The position numbers were made by a program, and so were the translations under genes. A DNA stretch of 64,000 nt, from contig NW_015961990.1 in assembly GCF_000497045.1 (NCBI RefSeq), positions 186,001 to 250,000 of the forward strand, written 5' to 3'. Of this stretch, positions 29,491 through 41,797 are shown piece after piece (positions within the stretch are counted from its first letter, which is position 1; each line of letters begins with the position of its first letter). The DNA is from Kalmanozyma brasiliensis GHG001. Taxonomy: Eukaryota > Basidiomycota > Ustilaginomycetes > Ustilaginales. The notes under the pieces were generated by a model. That model was not told the origin of the DNA and ran no database searches. It was given only the letters and a program-made list of their open reading frames with translations.

Positions 29491-31197
29491 TCAGTTGGCG
29501 CCGCCATTGGCAGCGATGCGACGAGCAAACTCGATCAGCGCCCTGACGGGGCGACCGGTGAAGCCCTTGGGCTGGTAGTCGTTGATGGTCGTTGGTGTGG
29601 CCTCCATGCTACCGGCGATGTCCAGGTGAGCATAGCGCACGGTGGGGGCGGCACCGCCGCGCTCTCCCAGACCGACGACGAACTGCTTGAGGAAGATCGC
29701 CGCGGTCGAAGCGCCAGCCAGACGACCGCCGGTGTTGCACAGGTCGGCGTTGGAGGTCGAAATCTGCTTGAGGAAGGCATCGTTCAAGGGCAGGCGCCAG
29801 AAGAGGTCGTTCTCGGCCTCACCGGCGACGCGAAGCTCCTTCCACAGACTGTCCGATTCGGTGAAGGCAGCGGAGTAGACGTCGCCAACTGCGATCATGC
29901 ATGCGCCCGTCAGGGTGGCCACGTCGACCAGCGTGTGCGGCTTGTACGTCTCGGACACGTACGTCAGGGCGTCTGCGAGCACAAGACGACCTTCGGCGTC
30001 GGTGTTGTCCACCTCGATCGAGAGACCGTTGCGCGCAATAATGATGTCTCCGGGCTTGGTGGCTTTGCCAGACGGCATGTTCTCCGTCAGAGGAGTAGCG
30101 CATACGACGTTGATCGGCAGACCGAGCTTGGCGATCGCCAGGGTGGTAGCGACGACAGCCGCTGCACCTCCCATATCAGCGCGCATCGCCTTCATTCCGG
30201 CGCCGGGTTTAAGGCTAATTCCGCCTGAATCGAATACGATGCCCTTTCCGACGTAGCCGACGCTGCGCTCCTCGTTATCCGGGGCACCCTTATAGATGAT
30301 CTCGACAAACTTGGCGGGCTCATCTGTACCGGCAGCAACGGAGAGGAAAGAGTTCATGCGCTGCTCGCGCGCCCACGCCTCGTCGTGCACAATGACGGTG
30401 GTGTTGGGGACGTTCTTGAAGGCGGCGGTGACGCGCTGGCCGAAGATGGTGGGAGTCATGAGGTTGGCTGGGGTCTCCTTGAGCTCGCGAGCCCAGTTCT
30501 GCGCCTCGGCGTAGACCTCGCCGGTGTACCAGCTGAGAGGAGCCACGCTGGGGACGTCGTCGCCGGCGTCCTTGAGCGACTTCTTGGCCGACTCGTCAGC
30601 AGCACCGTCGACGGGCACGACCTTGATCTCCTTGCCGCCCTGGACGGCGGCATCCTTGCCGTGGGCAGCGTTCTTGCCGCGGGTCTTGAAGTGGTTGACG
30701 GACCAGAGACCGAGGGTAGCACCAGCAGCGGCAGCGTGAGGGCTCGACATGGCGTCAAGAGCAATGGTCCTCTCGACAGGCTTGTCCCCCTTGTCCTCGG
30801 GTCCGGCGCCGAGGTCGCGGATGGCCTTGACACCCTTGGCAGCAGCAAGACGGACCCGCTCGAGCTGCTCGTTGCGGAGGTAGGTCTTCTCGGAAGGGGT
30901 GAGATCGGGTGTGGTGGTGGGGGCAGCCTTCTGCTCGCCGAGCGAGACGGCGGCGACGGGAGTGCCATTGTCAGGGTAGAAGACACGAAGCTCGTTGCTG
31001 CGCGACGAGGAAGCGCGCGAAGCCTTCCACTGAGCAGAGACATCGACGTTCTTGGCGGTAGAGGCGCCGTTGGTGTCGACACCGACGACGACGCCGGCAA
31101 CTGAGGATGAAGACATGGTTCTGTGAGACGATCTTGCGATGGTGGTGGTTCGGAAGGAAGAGGTAGCAGAGCGCAGCGCTAGTCGGCAAGGCAGCAT
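29491..31197 (-). CDS. Leucine aminopeptidase, M17 family, with possible mitochondrial presequence
   Basis: A 568-residue enzyme from ATG 31197, or 541 from ATG 31116. The M17 catalytic core is complete: VGKGIVFDSGGISLKPG (metal Lys/Asp), MRADMGGAAAVV, NTDAEGRLVLADAL (the NTDAEGRL signature) and ATLTGACMIAVG. The N-terminal macrodomain-like region is diverged and Ala/Ser-rich. M17 enzymes are hexameric di-metal peptidases that trim N-terminal residues from peptides. The first 27 residues (MLPCRLALRSATSSFRTTTI...) carry five Arg, no acidic residue and many Ser/Thr, like a mitochondrial leader. The internal start MSSSSVAG has A at -3. A long frame on the opposite strand is a codon-bias shadow. 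Confidence 0.92.
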   Translation of the reverse strand: MLPCRLALRSATSSFRTTTIARSSHRTMSSSSVAGVVVGVDTNGASTAKNVDVSAQWKASRASSSRSNELRVFYPDNGTPVAAVSLGEQKAAPTTTPDLTPSEKTYLRNEQLERVRLAAAKGVKAIRDLGAGPEDKGDKPVERTIALDAMSSPHAAAAGATLGLWSVNHFKTRGKNAAHGKDAAVQGGKEIKVVPVDGAADESAKKSLKDAGDDVPSVAPLSWYTGEVYAEAQNWARELKETPANLMTPTIFGQRVTAAFKNVPNTTVIVHDEAWAREQRMNSFLSVAAGTDEPAKFVEIIYKGAPDNEERSVGYVGKGIVFDSGGISLKPGAGMKAMRADMGGAAAVVATTLAIAKLGLPINVVCATPLTENMPSGKATKPGDIIIARNGLSIEVDNTDAEGRLVLADALTYVSETYKPHTLVDVATLTGACMIAVGDVYSAAFTESDSLWKELRVAGEAENDLFWRLPLNDAFLKQISTSNADLCNTGGRLAGASTAAIFLKQFVVGLGERGGAAPTVRYAHLDIAGSMEATPTTINDYQPKGFTGRPVRALIEFARRIAANGGAN

Positions 31198-31761
31198 CGC
31201 TCGAGGGACAATGGACGTGGCGAGGAAGGGAGGCAGACAAGGGAGGACCTTCAGGGTGTGCGCCTTCTTCCAAGTCCAACAAGCATGCACAGACCCGGCA
31301 CAGTGGGCACAGAAAAGAACACGGGCACACAGGCTGCGCAAGCCTTTTTTCTTTTCTTTTTCTTTGCCTTCGTGCCGCAGAAAGCGTTGTTCTCGCTGCT
31401 TCTGCCGGAGGTCTGCGCTCCGACTGAAAATAAAGATAGCCGGCTGCTGCACCCTGAGTGAGTACGAAGCGAGCTGCTGATAGAGTTGTGCACGACGCAA
31501 CCGGCGGCGGCGCACGTCCTTCCGAGTCGCTGCCGCCAATCAGAGCTCAGGGCTTCCAAACACCACAGAACACAGCTCTCTTGTCTCCATGCCAGAGGAC
31601 CGCAACGCCCTCGAAAGCCGGACCACGCCAGGAACAGACCCTTTTCCGGCGACTTTGCCGGGCATTTTCGAGCAGCAGATTCGGCACATACGTCGATCCT
31701 TCTCTTCTGCGACGAGAGCGATCAGCTCGACGCTGAACATGTTGTTTGAGACTATGCCATT
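31198..31761. other. Intergenic, between aminopeptidase and 5-formyl-THF cyclo-ligase
   Basis: The promoter and leader of the aminopeptidase gene (pyrimidine-rich on the minus strand) plus the 3' flank of the cyclo-ligase gene. No gene supported. Confidence 0.6.
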
Positions 31762-32616
31762 TCATGGAGACCACCGTGATGGTGTTGGTGGAAGGATGGT
31801 GCCGTCAGGCGCAATGATAGCGTCGAGGACACGATCTCGCTCGTCGGCGGGAACGCGTTCGGATGCTGGAAGCACCTGCTCTCGTAGTGCCAATGCCACG
31901 GTGACTGGAGCTGCAAGACCACGTCCAGTGGCCCACTCTTCGGCTCTTGTCAGGTATCGGTCGTAGTATCCTTTTCCGTGACCCAATCGACCACCCGTCT
32001 GATCGAAGGCTACACCCGGCGCAAGGATCAGGTCGAGGCCATCTCCACCGGTGGACTCGTCGAGTGCTGATTGGATCGCAGCGAAGCAGTCACGGAACAA
32101 ATCGAGGGTCAGCTACTGGTATCGTGACAGGTAGACAGTGGCAGTTTGTTACTCACCTTCTTCTCGCAGAGTCCCATCGGCATACGTCAATGGCGGCTCG
32201 CGGATACCCCAGCGATTGGCGGCCATCGACTCGTACTCGCCCACATCTCGTAGTCGGAGCATGACCATATCCGTTGCAAAGACCGTCTTGCTTTCCACCG
32301 GCGCCGATGGGACGGTTGGGCCTGTGGCTACCGCCGGAGGCGCTGGTGATGCGAATAGAGGCACGTATAGCTTCTTGCCATCCTTGAGCACCGATCTACA
32401 GATTTCATCTGTCATGACCTCTCCGACTTCCGTATGAATGTAGACGCTGATGGAGTGAGCGCGAGCATAGGTTTGCGACTTGAGCACCTGCTCGGTCACC
32501 TTTCGCGACTGCTTGGCGATCTCGTCCGGACGCATGGCTGCGAGGGTTTGCGTCATGGACTTGCGCAGCTGCCGCTTCGCAGCACGAAGTGCTGTCGCTG
32601 TTGTCGTCGAGGCCAT
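31762..32616 (-). CDS. FAU1: 5-formyltetrahydrofolate cyclo-ligase, one intron
   Basis: Two exons, 32157-32616 and 31762-32066, encode 254 residues. The 90-bp intron begins GTGAGT and ends CAATCAG, splitting an alanine codon. This junction restores REEALDE...GLDLILAPGVAF, which matches the family pattern REEAL..GLDL. A nearer AG at the acceptor side would bring a stop, so I rejected it. The enzyme uses ATP to turn 5-formyl-THF into 5,10-methenyl-THF, feeding the C1-THF synthase cycle encoded at the left end of this window. Motifs seen: LRAAKRQLRK (substrate/ATP Arg-Lys), GGRLGHGKGYYDRYL (the nucleotide loop), and PPLTYADG. It is divergent from the PRPP synthetase gene. Confidence 0.92.
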
Positions 32617-33199
32617 ACTGTGATGATGCCTTCGCTGTGATGATCGCGACGATAGGATTGGTCCGTGTCAGCTGGTAGCGAAGCTGAACGAGAGGCCTGT
32701 AGCGTTCTCAGTGAGAAATCAAGGGTCCAAGGTCTCGAGGTGTCTCCCATACCCCGATCTGAGGTCGAATCAGGGTCCAAAGCGAGCCCGATCTGCTCGG
32801 TGCCGGGTCAAGAAAAATTTCAACTTGAGCTTGGCTTTCCCCACGCTCAGAGCGTTTGGACGGTTTAGAGTTGGTCCTCCCCCTCTTCTCAAGGCTGGTC
32901 GGGAAGAAAAGCAGGAAGCTTTCAGGTCAAGAGAGGCAGCTTGTGACAACACACAAAAAATGGTGTGACTGTAGCAAGGCAGTGAGGAGCTTTTGAGAAG
33001 TCACATTTCATATCACTTTGCTGGTGGGACCTGCGTACTCCCTTTCGTTTTGACTGTCACCGACCACCTCCTCCATCTCACCCTTGAACCAATAACCTGG
33101 TCTCATCAGTAGCCGATCCTCGTGCTGTCGCCGGTCCAGCAAGTCAATCGCACCCCTACTCCTCCTCTTCTCCACGGGCAACTCTGCAAACGTATCACC
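32617..33199. promoter_or_regulatory. Shared divergent promoter, cyclo-ligase and PRPP synthetase
   Basis: 583 bp lie between two oppositely directed ATGs of folate and nucleotide-precursor genes. No coding region is seen. Joint regulation is plausible, but I recognise no specific factor site. Confidence 0.45.
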
Positions 33200-34576
33200 A
33201 TGCCAGGCGTTAATTCGATCAAGCTGCTGACAGGCAACAGCCATCCCGAGCTGGCCCAGCTCGTGGCTGACCGTCTCGGCATCCCGCTCACGCCCTGCGT
33301 CTGCAAAAAGTTCGCAGACCAGTCCATCGACGTCCGCATCGGCAGCTCGGTCCGTGACGAAGACGTCTACGTCCTCCAAACGGGCAACTCGCCCTACACC
33401 GACCCCAACGACTCGCTCATGGAGCTGCTCATCATCCTCTCGGCCTGCAAGACCGCCTCGGCACGCCGCATCACCGCCGTCATCCCCTCCTTCCCCTACT
33501 CTCGTCACGACAAGAAGGACAAGAGCCGTGCCCCTATCACCGCCAAGCTCGTCGCCAACATGCTCACCGTCGCGGGCGCAGACCACGTTATCACGCTTGA
33601 CTTGCACGCCTCTCAGATCCAGGGCTTCTTCGACATTCCCGTCGACAACCTCACTAGCGAGCCGAGTGTCGCTCGATGGATCCGATCCAAGGTGGCCGAT
33701 TGGAGGGATGCGATCATTGTCAGTCCCGATGCGGGTGGTGCGAAGCGTGCTACGTCGCTCGCCGATGCGCTGGGTGTCGACTTTGCGCTGATCAACCGCA
33801 ATCGCCGTCGCGAGCAGCATAAGCGCATTCGTGCTGCGCAGAAGACGGCGTTGGGTCTGTCGAGCAGGAGCTCGTTCGACGACCTCCGTTCGGGAGTGAG
33901 CACGCCCATGTCGAGCTCCTTCCTGCTGGACGGTACGGGTCTCAACTCGAGATCCGCCGTCGGGCAGGCTACGGACAAGCTCAACGCGCTCAGCGTCTCT
34001 GCCGAGTCGGCATCGTCCACATCGACGTTGCAGTCGACCACCAGCTCCAAGCACGTCTACAGCGAAGTGGCCAACGGGATCAAGTGCGACGAGACGGGCG
34101 AGTGGATCATGACCGACGAGCAGGGGCATCTGGTTCGCAGCGGGCGATCGAAAAAGGACCTCACAGGAGGCATCTCAGCAGCGGAAGACGATTCGGAGGA
34201 TGAAAACTCCTCGCGCATGGAGATCCTCGTCGGCGATGTCAAGGGCAAAGTGGCTATCCTGGTCGACGACATGGTCGACACGGGTCGAACGCTCGCCCTG
34301 GCCGCAAAAACCCTCGAGGCAGCGGGAGCAGCCAAGGTATACGCGATCATAACCCACGGTCTGCTGAGCGGCCAATCGATCGAGCTGCTCAAGAAGCTCA
34401 GTCTGGAACGCCTCGTGGTGACCAACACCATCGCAAATACGGACAAGGCCAAGACGAGCGATGGCAAGCTCGAGATCATGGATGTCAGCGCCGTGATCGG
34501 CGAGACGATCCGAAGGAGTCACCACGGAGAGTCGATCAGCCAGCTCTTCCGACAGGATGCCGAGATCATGTTCTAG
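33200..34576 (+). CDS. Ribose-phosphate pyrophosphokinase with large internal insert
   Basis: A 458-residue PRPP synthetase, which makes PRPP from ribose 5-phosphate and ATP for purine, pyrimidine, His, Trp and NAD synthesis. The catalytic parts are complete: [27 protein letters not shown], the flexible-loop signature [44 protein letters not shown], and the PRPP-binding loop [15 protein letters not shown]. Between [11 protein letters not shown] (about 200) and the PRPP loop (about 345) is a Ser/Thr-rich, partly acidic insert of about 120 residues, absent from bacterial and human enzymes (about 318 residues). Yeast Prs1 and Prs5 carry comparable non-homologous regions linked to cell-wall-integrity signalling. 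The gene converges on kpp2, with 167 bp between stops. Confidence 0.92.
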   Translation: MPGVNSIKLLTGNSHPELAQLVADRLGIPLTPCVCKKFADQSIDVRIGSSVRDEDVYVLQTGNSPYTDPNDSLMELLIILSACKTASARRITAVIPSFPYSRHDKKDKSRAPITAKLVANMLTVAGADHVITLDLHASQIQGFFDIPVDNLTSEPSVARWIRSKVADWRDAIIVSPDAGGAKRATSLADALGVDFALINRNRRREQHKRIRAAQKTALGLSSRSSFDDLRSGVSTPMSSSFLLDGTGLNSRSAVGQATDKLNALSVSAESASSTSTLQSTTSSKHVYSEVANGIKCDETGEWIMTDEQGHLVRSGRSKKDLTGGISAAEDDSEDENSSRMEILVGDVKGKVAILVDDMVDTGRTLALAAKTLEAAGAAKVYAIITHGLLSGQSIELLKKLSLERLVVTNTIANTDKAKTSDGKLEIMDVSAVIGETIRRSHHGESISQLFRQDAEIMF

Positions 34577-34743
34577 TTCTTTGGCATCGCAATGTATATC
34601 CCTTTTCGAGCAAAAGAACCTCAAGCTTTGTCACGATCAAGACAGGCGTGTGTGTAGAGCGTGCATTGCGAGTCGAACCGGAAAGAGTGACAGAAAAAAG
34701 AAACCAGATCTTCCAAAATCCGAGTATTGCCTTGAGACGAGAC

Positions 34744-36765
<2,022 letters not shown>

Positions 36766-37590
36766 TTACTTGCCGAGCATGCCAGCCAGGGCACCCAACC
36801 CACCTGAGTTGCCGCCGCCGATCAGACCCATCAGCATCGAGGGGTTCTTCATCGCGAGACCCATCGCCATCTGAGCGGCCGAGTTGACGGCGTCCTGCTT
36901 GCTGCCCTGTGCCTGACCCTGAGCATCCTTCTGATCGTACAGATCGGCGGCGTGGCTCATGGCCATGCTCATGAGCTTCTGCTGGAAGCCACCTCCCTGC
37001 TGTTGTTGCTGCTGCTGTCCACCGCCGCCGCTGAGGAGCGACTTGATTGCCGACAGACTGCCACATCAAGATGGTCATATCGTCAGTTTTTGTGTTTGTT
37101 TGAATGAACTCGTGTACGGGATGACTTACGCAGCGGCGTTGCCGATCTGGCCAGACGAGTTGGCGCCGGGCTGGTTGTGCACCTCGTCATTGTCCTGGAG
37201 CAGCTGCTGCTCGTCGACGTCCTGACGGCCGCCCTGGTTTTGCACAAACGAGGCGGCTTGCGAAAAGAGCGAGTTGTCGTGGTTTCCAGAGCTGAAGTCC
37301 TGGGCGAGGCCGGCGAGCGAGCCAAAGTCGAAACCACCGCCACCACCACCGCCAGAGTGGTGCTGCTGCTGCCGGTTGTCGTCGTTGTTGCCGTAGCCTT
37401 GGTTGTCGTCGCGGCCGTAGCCTTGGTTATCGTTGTTGCCATAGCCCTGGTTGCCACCAAAGCCCTGGTTGCCACCGTTGCCGTAGCCCTCGTCGTCGTT
37501 GTCGTTGCGGCGCTGGTTGTTGTTGCCGCCCTGGCTGTTCAGGAAGCCCTGCGCCATGTCGCCAATCTTGTTGAAGTCGAAGCCGGACAT
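36766..37590 (-). CDS. Gly/Asn/Gln/Tyr-rich protein of unknown function, one intron
   Basis: Two exons, 37130-37590 and 36766-37057, encode 250 residues. The 72-bp intron (GTAAGT to GGCAG) splits an alanine codon. Residues 1-17 (MSGFDFNKIGDMAQGFL) form a helix. A low-complexity stretch of NQGYG, NQGFG and GYGNN repeats follows to about residue 80, then a Gly run. After that come helical segments FDFGSLAGLAQDFSSG, NSLFSQAASFVQNQ and, from exon 2, ALSAIKSLLSG, HAADLYDQ and AAQMAMGLAMKNPSMLMGLI. The helical part resembles a fungal family of small proteins of unknown function (I believe DUF7721-type; unverified). The repeat region is prion-like in composition and could drive condensation. No signal peptide or membrane segment is evident. 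Confidence 0.8.
37390..37495. repeat. Coding minisatellite encoding NQGYG-type repeats
   Basis: Imperfect tandem units of about 24 bases (each containing a GCC-GTA-GCC-TTG-GTT-like core on the plus strand) encode the Asn-Gln-Gly-Tyr-Gly repeats of the minus-strand protein. Copy number is likely to vary between strains. Confidence 0.7.
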
Positions 37591-38221
37591 TGTGTATCGA
37601 TATGCTCGTGTATGTGAGTGGTCGGTGAGAGGGAATGAGAGGATCTCGTGTTGGTCTCTTATAGGTCTGCTCTTACTGTAGCCAACCGCGTGAGAGCAAC
37701 ACTGAGCCATGCTGCGTGACGTTTCAAGCGCAGCCGAAGCTCTGTTTGCTGAGTCGGCTACGTCTAACGCTGCCTGAAGCTTCGGCAGCGCGCACGGCCC
37801 AGGAACTGTCTTCGGAAGCCAATTCAAGGCAAGGCTCTTCCTCTCCTTCTCGCATACTCGTGTGTTTCTTCTCGTGGAACAACTGCACAGCCAGTTGACG
37901 TGGACCTCAAGCGTCCCGCACCTGTGCATATATTGACCTGCCATGCTGGCTGAAGCAAGATTTTGCATCCGAATGGCATCTGCATGCTCCGCAACGGCGC
38001 TTGGACCAACACAGCGTTTCTCGCCTCCACTCCAGCGGCAACCGAAGATCTGACAATTTGTTAAAATTAACGCGATAGAGTAGGCACGCGTTGAGATTTT
38101 GAAAGTGTTGGTCTGCAAAGCGAGACCCGCGCCAGAGTCACTTCACACCAGCTGCAACTGCTTTCCACCAACACCATCATCGAAACGGACAGCTCCTCAG
38201 CTGCATGCTTCCAAGCACGTC
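37591..38221. other. Divergent intergenic region
   Basis: This lies between the starts of the Gly/Asn/Tyr-rich protein (-) and the gamma-tubulin complex protein (+). No gene or repeat seen. Confidence 0.6.
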
Positions 38222-41200
38222 ATGACGCCCGTCGCAGGCTCGTCCTCGAGCGGTCTTCTGCCAGGAGCTGTCAGGTCCGGCTCGACAAGGACAGCGAGCA
38301 GATCGAAGACAAACAAGCGCATCGACCAGGAACGCATCGTCGACCACCTCTTGGCCGTCTTTTTGGATTCACAGGATGCACCATCAACGCCATCGAGCTC
38401 ATCGAGAGCATCACAAAAGGCCAAGGCCATTAACTTCGTCGAGAAGGACTCGTGGTCACCCGCGGACGACGACGAGATTGCCGCGGCCTTACAAGGACTT
38501 TCGCTCAAGCACAGCATCCACCTCGACTACGAACTTGCCACCGCGCTCAAGCGATGCTATTCGCAGCTCCTCGTATCATGCGAGCGATCAGTGCGTCTCA
38601 CGGATCAGGCTCGCGAGAGTGAAAAGCGACGAGGATCCGCAAATGCCCGCAATCTGCCAGATCCCTTGGTTCGACCGGATAACGTCGCGGATGCCGTTCG
38701 CTTCCTGCTGCAGCTCTCCAAGCCGGCAGACGTCACCGCACGCACTACTGCCAATCTCATGCTCAACGCGACACAATCGAATCGAGCACAGTATCTGACA
38801 CCGGAGCAGCGGAGGCAGGCAGAGAAACGCGAATGGCTTGGCATCCTAGTCGACGAGCCGTTGGAAGGCGACGTTTGGGCCGACGATGACGTGGATCAAG
38901 ACACCTCCGATCTATCGGATTGGAGTCTGGATTCGGACGACGAGAAGCGACTCAGGATCGGGGAAGGCTACGACAGCGACAAAGAGATTCGTAAAAGGAG
39001 AGACCGACTCACAGCGATCTCAGATTCGATACGACCTTCAGCCTCGTCTACACAGGACTACGCACAGCGCGAGCAATGGTCTCGTGCTCATCAACACAGA
39101 CAACAAGCACTCAGAGCCGCTGGGAGTGGCACGCCAGCCAACCTCTCCGAATCAGATGTCGTCAGGGAGAGTGTCTCTGCGCTGCTAGGCTGCACATGCG
39201 CGCTCTTTCCGCCACAGCAGAGCGTACCGAGTGGCCTGAGCGAGCAGTTGGGAGCCATCACCTCGATCGCGAGCACTTTGACATCTCTGCGGAGATTCGT
39301 GGGCGGTGCGATCTCACAAGGCATTCAAGCTGTCAACGCCCTCACCCGCACACCCGCCGTCGAAGCCTTCGCCGAGCAATTGCGGATTCTCCTCGAACGC
39401 TTGCACTCCCGACTCTCTGAGATGGACGCCGACATTGCCGCTGCTTCGATGTCATTGCAGCCGATCAACATCCGGACGGACAGATATGCAACAATGACAC
39501 AGCTGCTCGAGTTTCTGCATCGCGAGGCAGCTTCCGTACTACTCTTGGCCCGACTTCTGGAGGAGTTGGGCTTCATCTCAAATCGTAAAGCCGCGCCGGA
39601 TACTTTCGCGGCGCATGTCTCTAGCGATCGCGCCCTCATCGACGGCCTGCAAGCCCTTCTCGGCTTCGTTCACCAACAGGACGAGGTCGCGTATTGCGAC
39701 GACGTTCTTGCGGACCTCAGCACCTGTCTGCTCGCTGCTTGCCGACCCGCATGGCGGTCCGTCTGTCGCCTGCTGCAAAGAGGCCTCAGCTTTGCTGTCA
39801 ATCGCGCCGACGACCTTCTCTTCAAGGATCGCCTCGTCCAGCACATGATCAAGCACGATGCGTCACTGTCCACATCAGACAGCACGTTCTGGACCTCGGG
39901 GTACAATGCCAAGCACTCGAGGGGCCATGCAACACTGGACGACGTTGTCGACCAAGGCTATAGCCCGCCTGCATTCCTGCAATCCATCGTGCAGGACGTG
40001 GTGACAACGGCAAAGGGTGTTGGACTGCTCCGCAGCCTGGGCATTGATGCGCTCGGCGAAGTCCAGCCAGACGGGGACCTCGATCGCATCCTTGGCCTTC
40101 GCAGTCTAGTACCAGCAAGCGTACTCCAGCAAGGGCGAGGAAGGCACCAAGAAGGCGATGTCGAGCACGCGCTCACCGGCGGCAACGCCTCAGTCAAACA
40201 CGCTGCCGCAACACCGGAGGCAGCCAAGGCCACCCTTCGACGACTCCTATTCCCCAAGAGCGCCCAAGGCGCCGAATCAAAGCCATTAGAGGAGACCTTG
40301 CCGCAGACACCACTCTCACAGCCGGACTCTGAGCCGTCGTGGCAGCTCGGATCAGCGAATCGCAGATCGCGCACATCGAATCGACTTCTCGAGCCCATGC
40401 TCGGGCAAGCACTCCAGGAGCATCTTTCGCCCATCTCTGCTATCGTCCGCAAGCGCCTGTTCGAGGTGCTCTCCTCGCCCGTCACCGATGGCGGATACGC
40501 ATTGCAGACCCACCTGAGAGCGTGCCACGGACTCTTTCTTATGCAAGAGGGCGCCGAGATGACCAGCTGGTTCGACTCGCTCTTTCGTGATCTCGATCGA
40601 CCCAATGGCACGATTCGTGCCGTTCACCAACACCGTCTCAACTCGACCTTCATCGACGTGCTCGAGGCGCACGAGCCGGGCCGCGCTGGACAGGTATGGA
40701 TCGATGCGAATCTGGTGCGCTTCTTCACTGGTGACGACGACGCCGACAGCGCAGCAGCAATCCGACAGAGAACCCGGATTCGCCGATTGGCCGATGTACA
40801 AGTCGAATACGAGGTGCCGTGGCCACTTACGTTTGCTTTCCCCACCGCTTGCATGCGGTTCTACCAGACCATGTTCACTACGCTACTCCAAGCCAGATAT
40901 GCACAGTGGAAGCTGTCAGCGACGCTGAAGCTGGCAAAGCCCGAGACGATGCACATGCGCAAATTCTGGGCGCTCCGTCGACAAGCTCAGTGGCTCGTTC
41001 GAACGCTGATCGCTTTCCTGCAGAGCGACGTGCTGCTGGACGGCAGCGAGCGACTTTGTGCAGCTCTCGAAGGCGCGACCTCGCTCGACAGCGCGATCCA
41101 GATTCACACCGAGGCGCTCGAGCGGATGGAGAAGCTGTGCTTCCATCGCATCGAGCAGGTGAAGGTGAAGGAGCTCTTCGGCGCCGCTTGGCGCATTGGA

Positions 41201-41797
41201 GCCGAGGTGGTCAACAATTACGAACGATTCATCGGCACAAGCAGTCAGGGCGAGGACCGACTTGCGCGGCGAAAACGGCGAGAGCGACGCAAGAAGCAGA
41301 GAGACAGGGCGAAGCGCGAAGGCGCACCGCTAGGAGCGATCGTCGAAGAGGACGAAGAGGAGGAAGAGGAGGATGCGGAAGACGACCAGAACGAGGCGGA
41401 TTACGGTGAACTTTTACGCGACTACGACGGTCCTGCGCAGCCCGGTGCGTACGACGTTTACAGCGACGACGTCACACTAGCCCGCTCGGACGCATTCGGC
41501 TCAACCTCTGTCGACGCCTCGATGAGCGTCGATACGTCTGCGAGCTGGCTGGACTCCGAGACGAACAAGCGCGAGCGGTTCCGGGTAGAATGCGAGCGCC
41601 AACGCAAAGCTCTGCTTCGACTGGTGGAAGAGCTCAAGGTCAATGTCGACGACCAGATTGGCAGGATCGCGGCACGGGCAGCGGCACAAGCTCAGGATGC
41701 GACGCTCGCCGACCGGGCTTTGCAAGAGCATGACTATGCAAGGGCAAAGTGGCAGGGCTTGCTCGATGCGCTTGCTTGGTCCGACCTGAGCTACTGA
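38222..41797 (+). CDS. Gamma-tubulin complex component, probably GCP5-like
   Basis: A 1191-residue Spc97/Spc98-family protein. The N-terminal GCP grip region contains VRESVSALLGCTCALF, SLRRFVGGAISQGIQAVNALTR and LLEFLHREAASVLLLARLLEELGF. The C-terminal gamma-tubulin-binding domain begins near residue 760 with LRACHGLFLMQEGAEMTSWFDSLFRDL and continues with VEYEVPWPLTFAFPTACMRFYQTMFTTLLQARYAQW (about 855-890). An acidic tract (near 1045, nearly all Glu/Asp) is inserted near the C-terminus, after a very basic RRKRRERRKKQRDRAKR run. GCP5 helps build gamma-tubulin ring complexes that nucleate microtubules at spindle poles and other organising centres. Assignment to GCP5 rather than GCP4 or GCP6 rests on length and feel of the motifs and is less sure than the family. 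The start is the first ATG of the frame. Confidence 0.85.
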   Translation: MTPVAGSSSSGLLPGAVRSGSTRTASRSKTNKRIDQERIVDHLLAVFLDSQDAPSTPSSSSRASQKAKAINFVEKDSWSPADDDEIAAALQGLSLKHSIHLDYELATALKRCYSQLLVSCERSVRLTDQARESEKRRGSANARNLPDPLVRPDNVADAVRFLLQLSKPADVTARTTANLMLNATQSNRAQYLTPEQRRQAEKREWLGILVDEPLEGDVWADDDVDQDTSDLSDWSLDSDDEKRLRIGEGYDSDKEIRKRRDRLTAISDSIRPSASSTQDYAQREQWSRAHQHRQQALRAAGSGTPANLSESDVVRESVSALLGCTCALFPPQQSVPSGLSEQLGAITSIASTLTSLRRFVGGAISQGIQAVNALTRTPAVEAFAEQLRILLERLHSRLSEMDADIAAASMSLQPINIRTDRYATMTQLLEFLHREAASVLLLARLLEELGFISNRKAAPDTFAAHVSSDRALIDGLQALLGFVHQQDEVAYCDDVLADLSTCLLAACRPAWRSVCRLLQRGLSFAVNRADDLLFKDRLVQHMIKHDASLSTSDSTFWTSGYNAKHSRGHATLDDVVDQGYSPPAFLQSIVQDVVTTAKGVGLLRSLGIDALGEVQPDGDLDRILGLRSLVPASVLQQGRGRHQEGDVEHALTGGNASVKHAAATPEAAKATLRRLLFPKSAQGAESKPLEETLPQTPLSQPDSEPSWQLGSANRRSRTSNRLLEPMLGQALQEHLSPISAIVRKRLFEVLSSPVTDGGYALQTHLRACHGLFLMQEGAEMTSWFDSLFRDLDRPNGTIRAVHQHRLNSTFIDVLEAHEPGRAGQVWIDANLVRFFTGDDDADSAAAIRQRTRIRRLADVQVEYEVPWPLTFAFPTACMRFYQTMFTTLLQARYAQWKLSATLKLAKPETMHMRKFWALRRQAQWLVRTLIAFLQSDVLLDGSERLCAALEGATSLDSAIQIHTEALERMEKLCFHRIEQVKVKELFGAAWRIGAEVVNNYERFIGTSSQGEDRLARRKRRERRKKQRDRAKREGAPLGAIVEEDEEEEEEDAEDDQNEADYGELLRDYDGPAQPGAYDVYSDDVTLARSDAFGSTSVDASMSVDTSASWLDSETNKRERFRVECERQRKALLRLVEELKVNVDDQIGRIAARAAAQAQDATLADRALQEHDYARAKWQGLLDALAWSDLSY

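Noticed and set aside
29407..31104. Two long plus-strand open frames opposite the leucine aminopeptidase
   Set aside because: They mirror the codon bias of the aminopeptidase on the minus strand, whose catalytic motifs are unambiguous.
32100..32120. Nearer splice acceptors in the cyclo-ligase intron
   Set aside because: They place exon 2 in a frame that meets TGA within a few codons. The acceptor at 32067 restores the family motif REEAL.
33008..34129. 373-codon minus-strand open frame
   Set aside because: It is the antisense shadow of the PRPP synthetase exon; no domain of its own.
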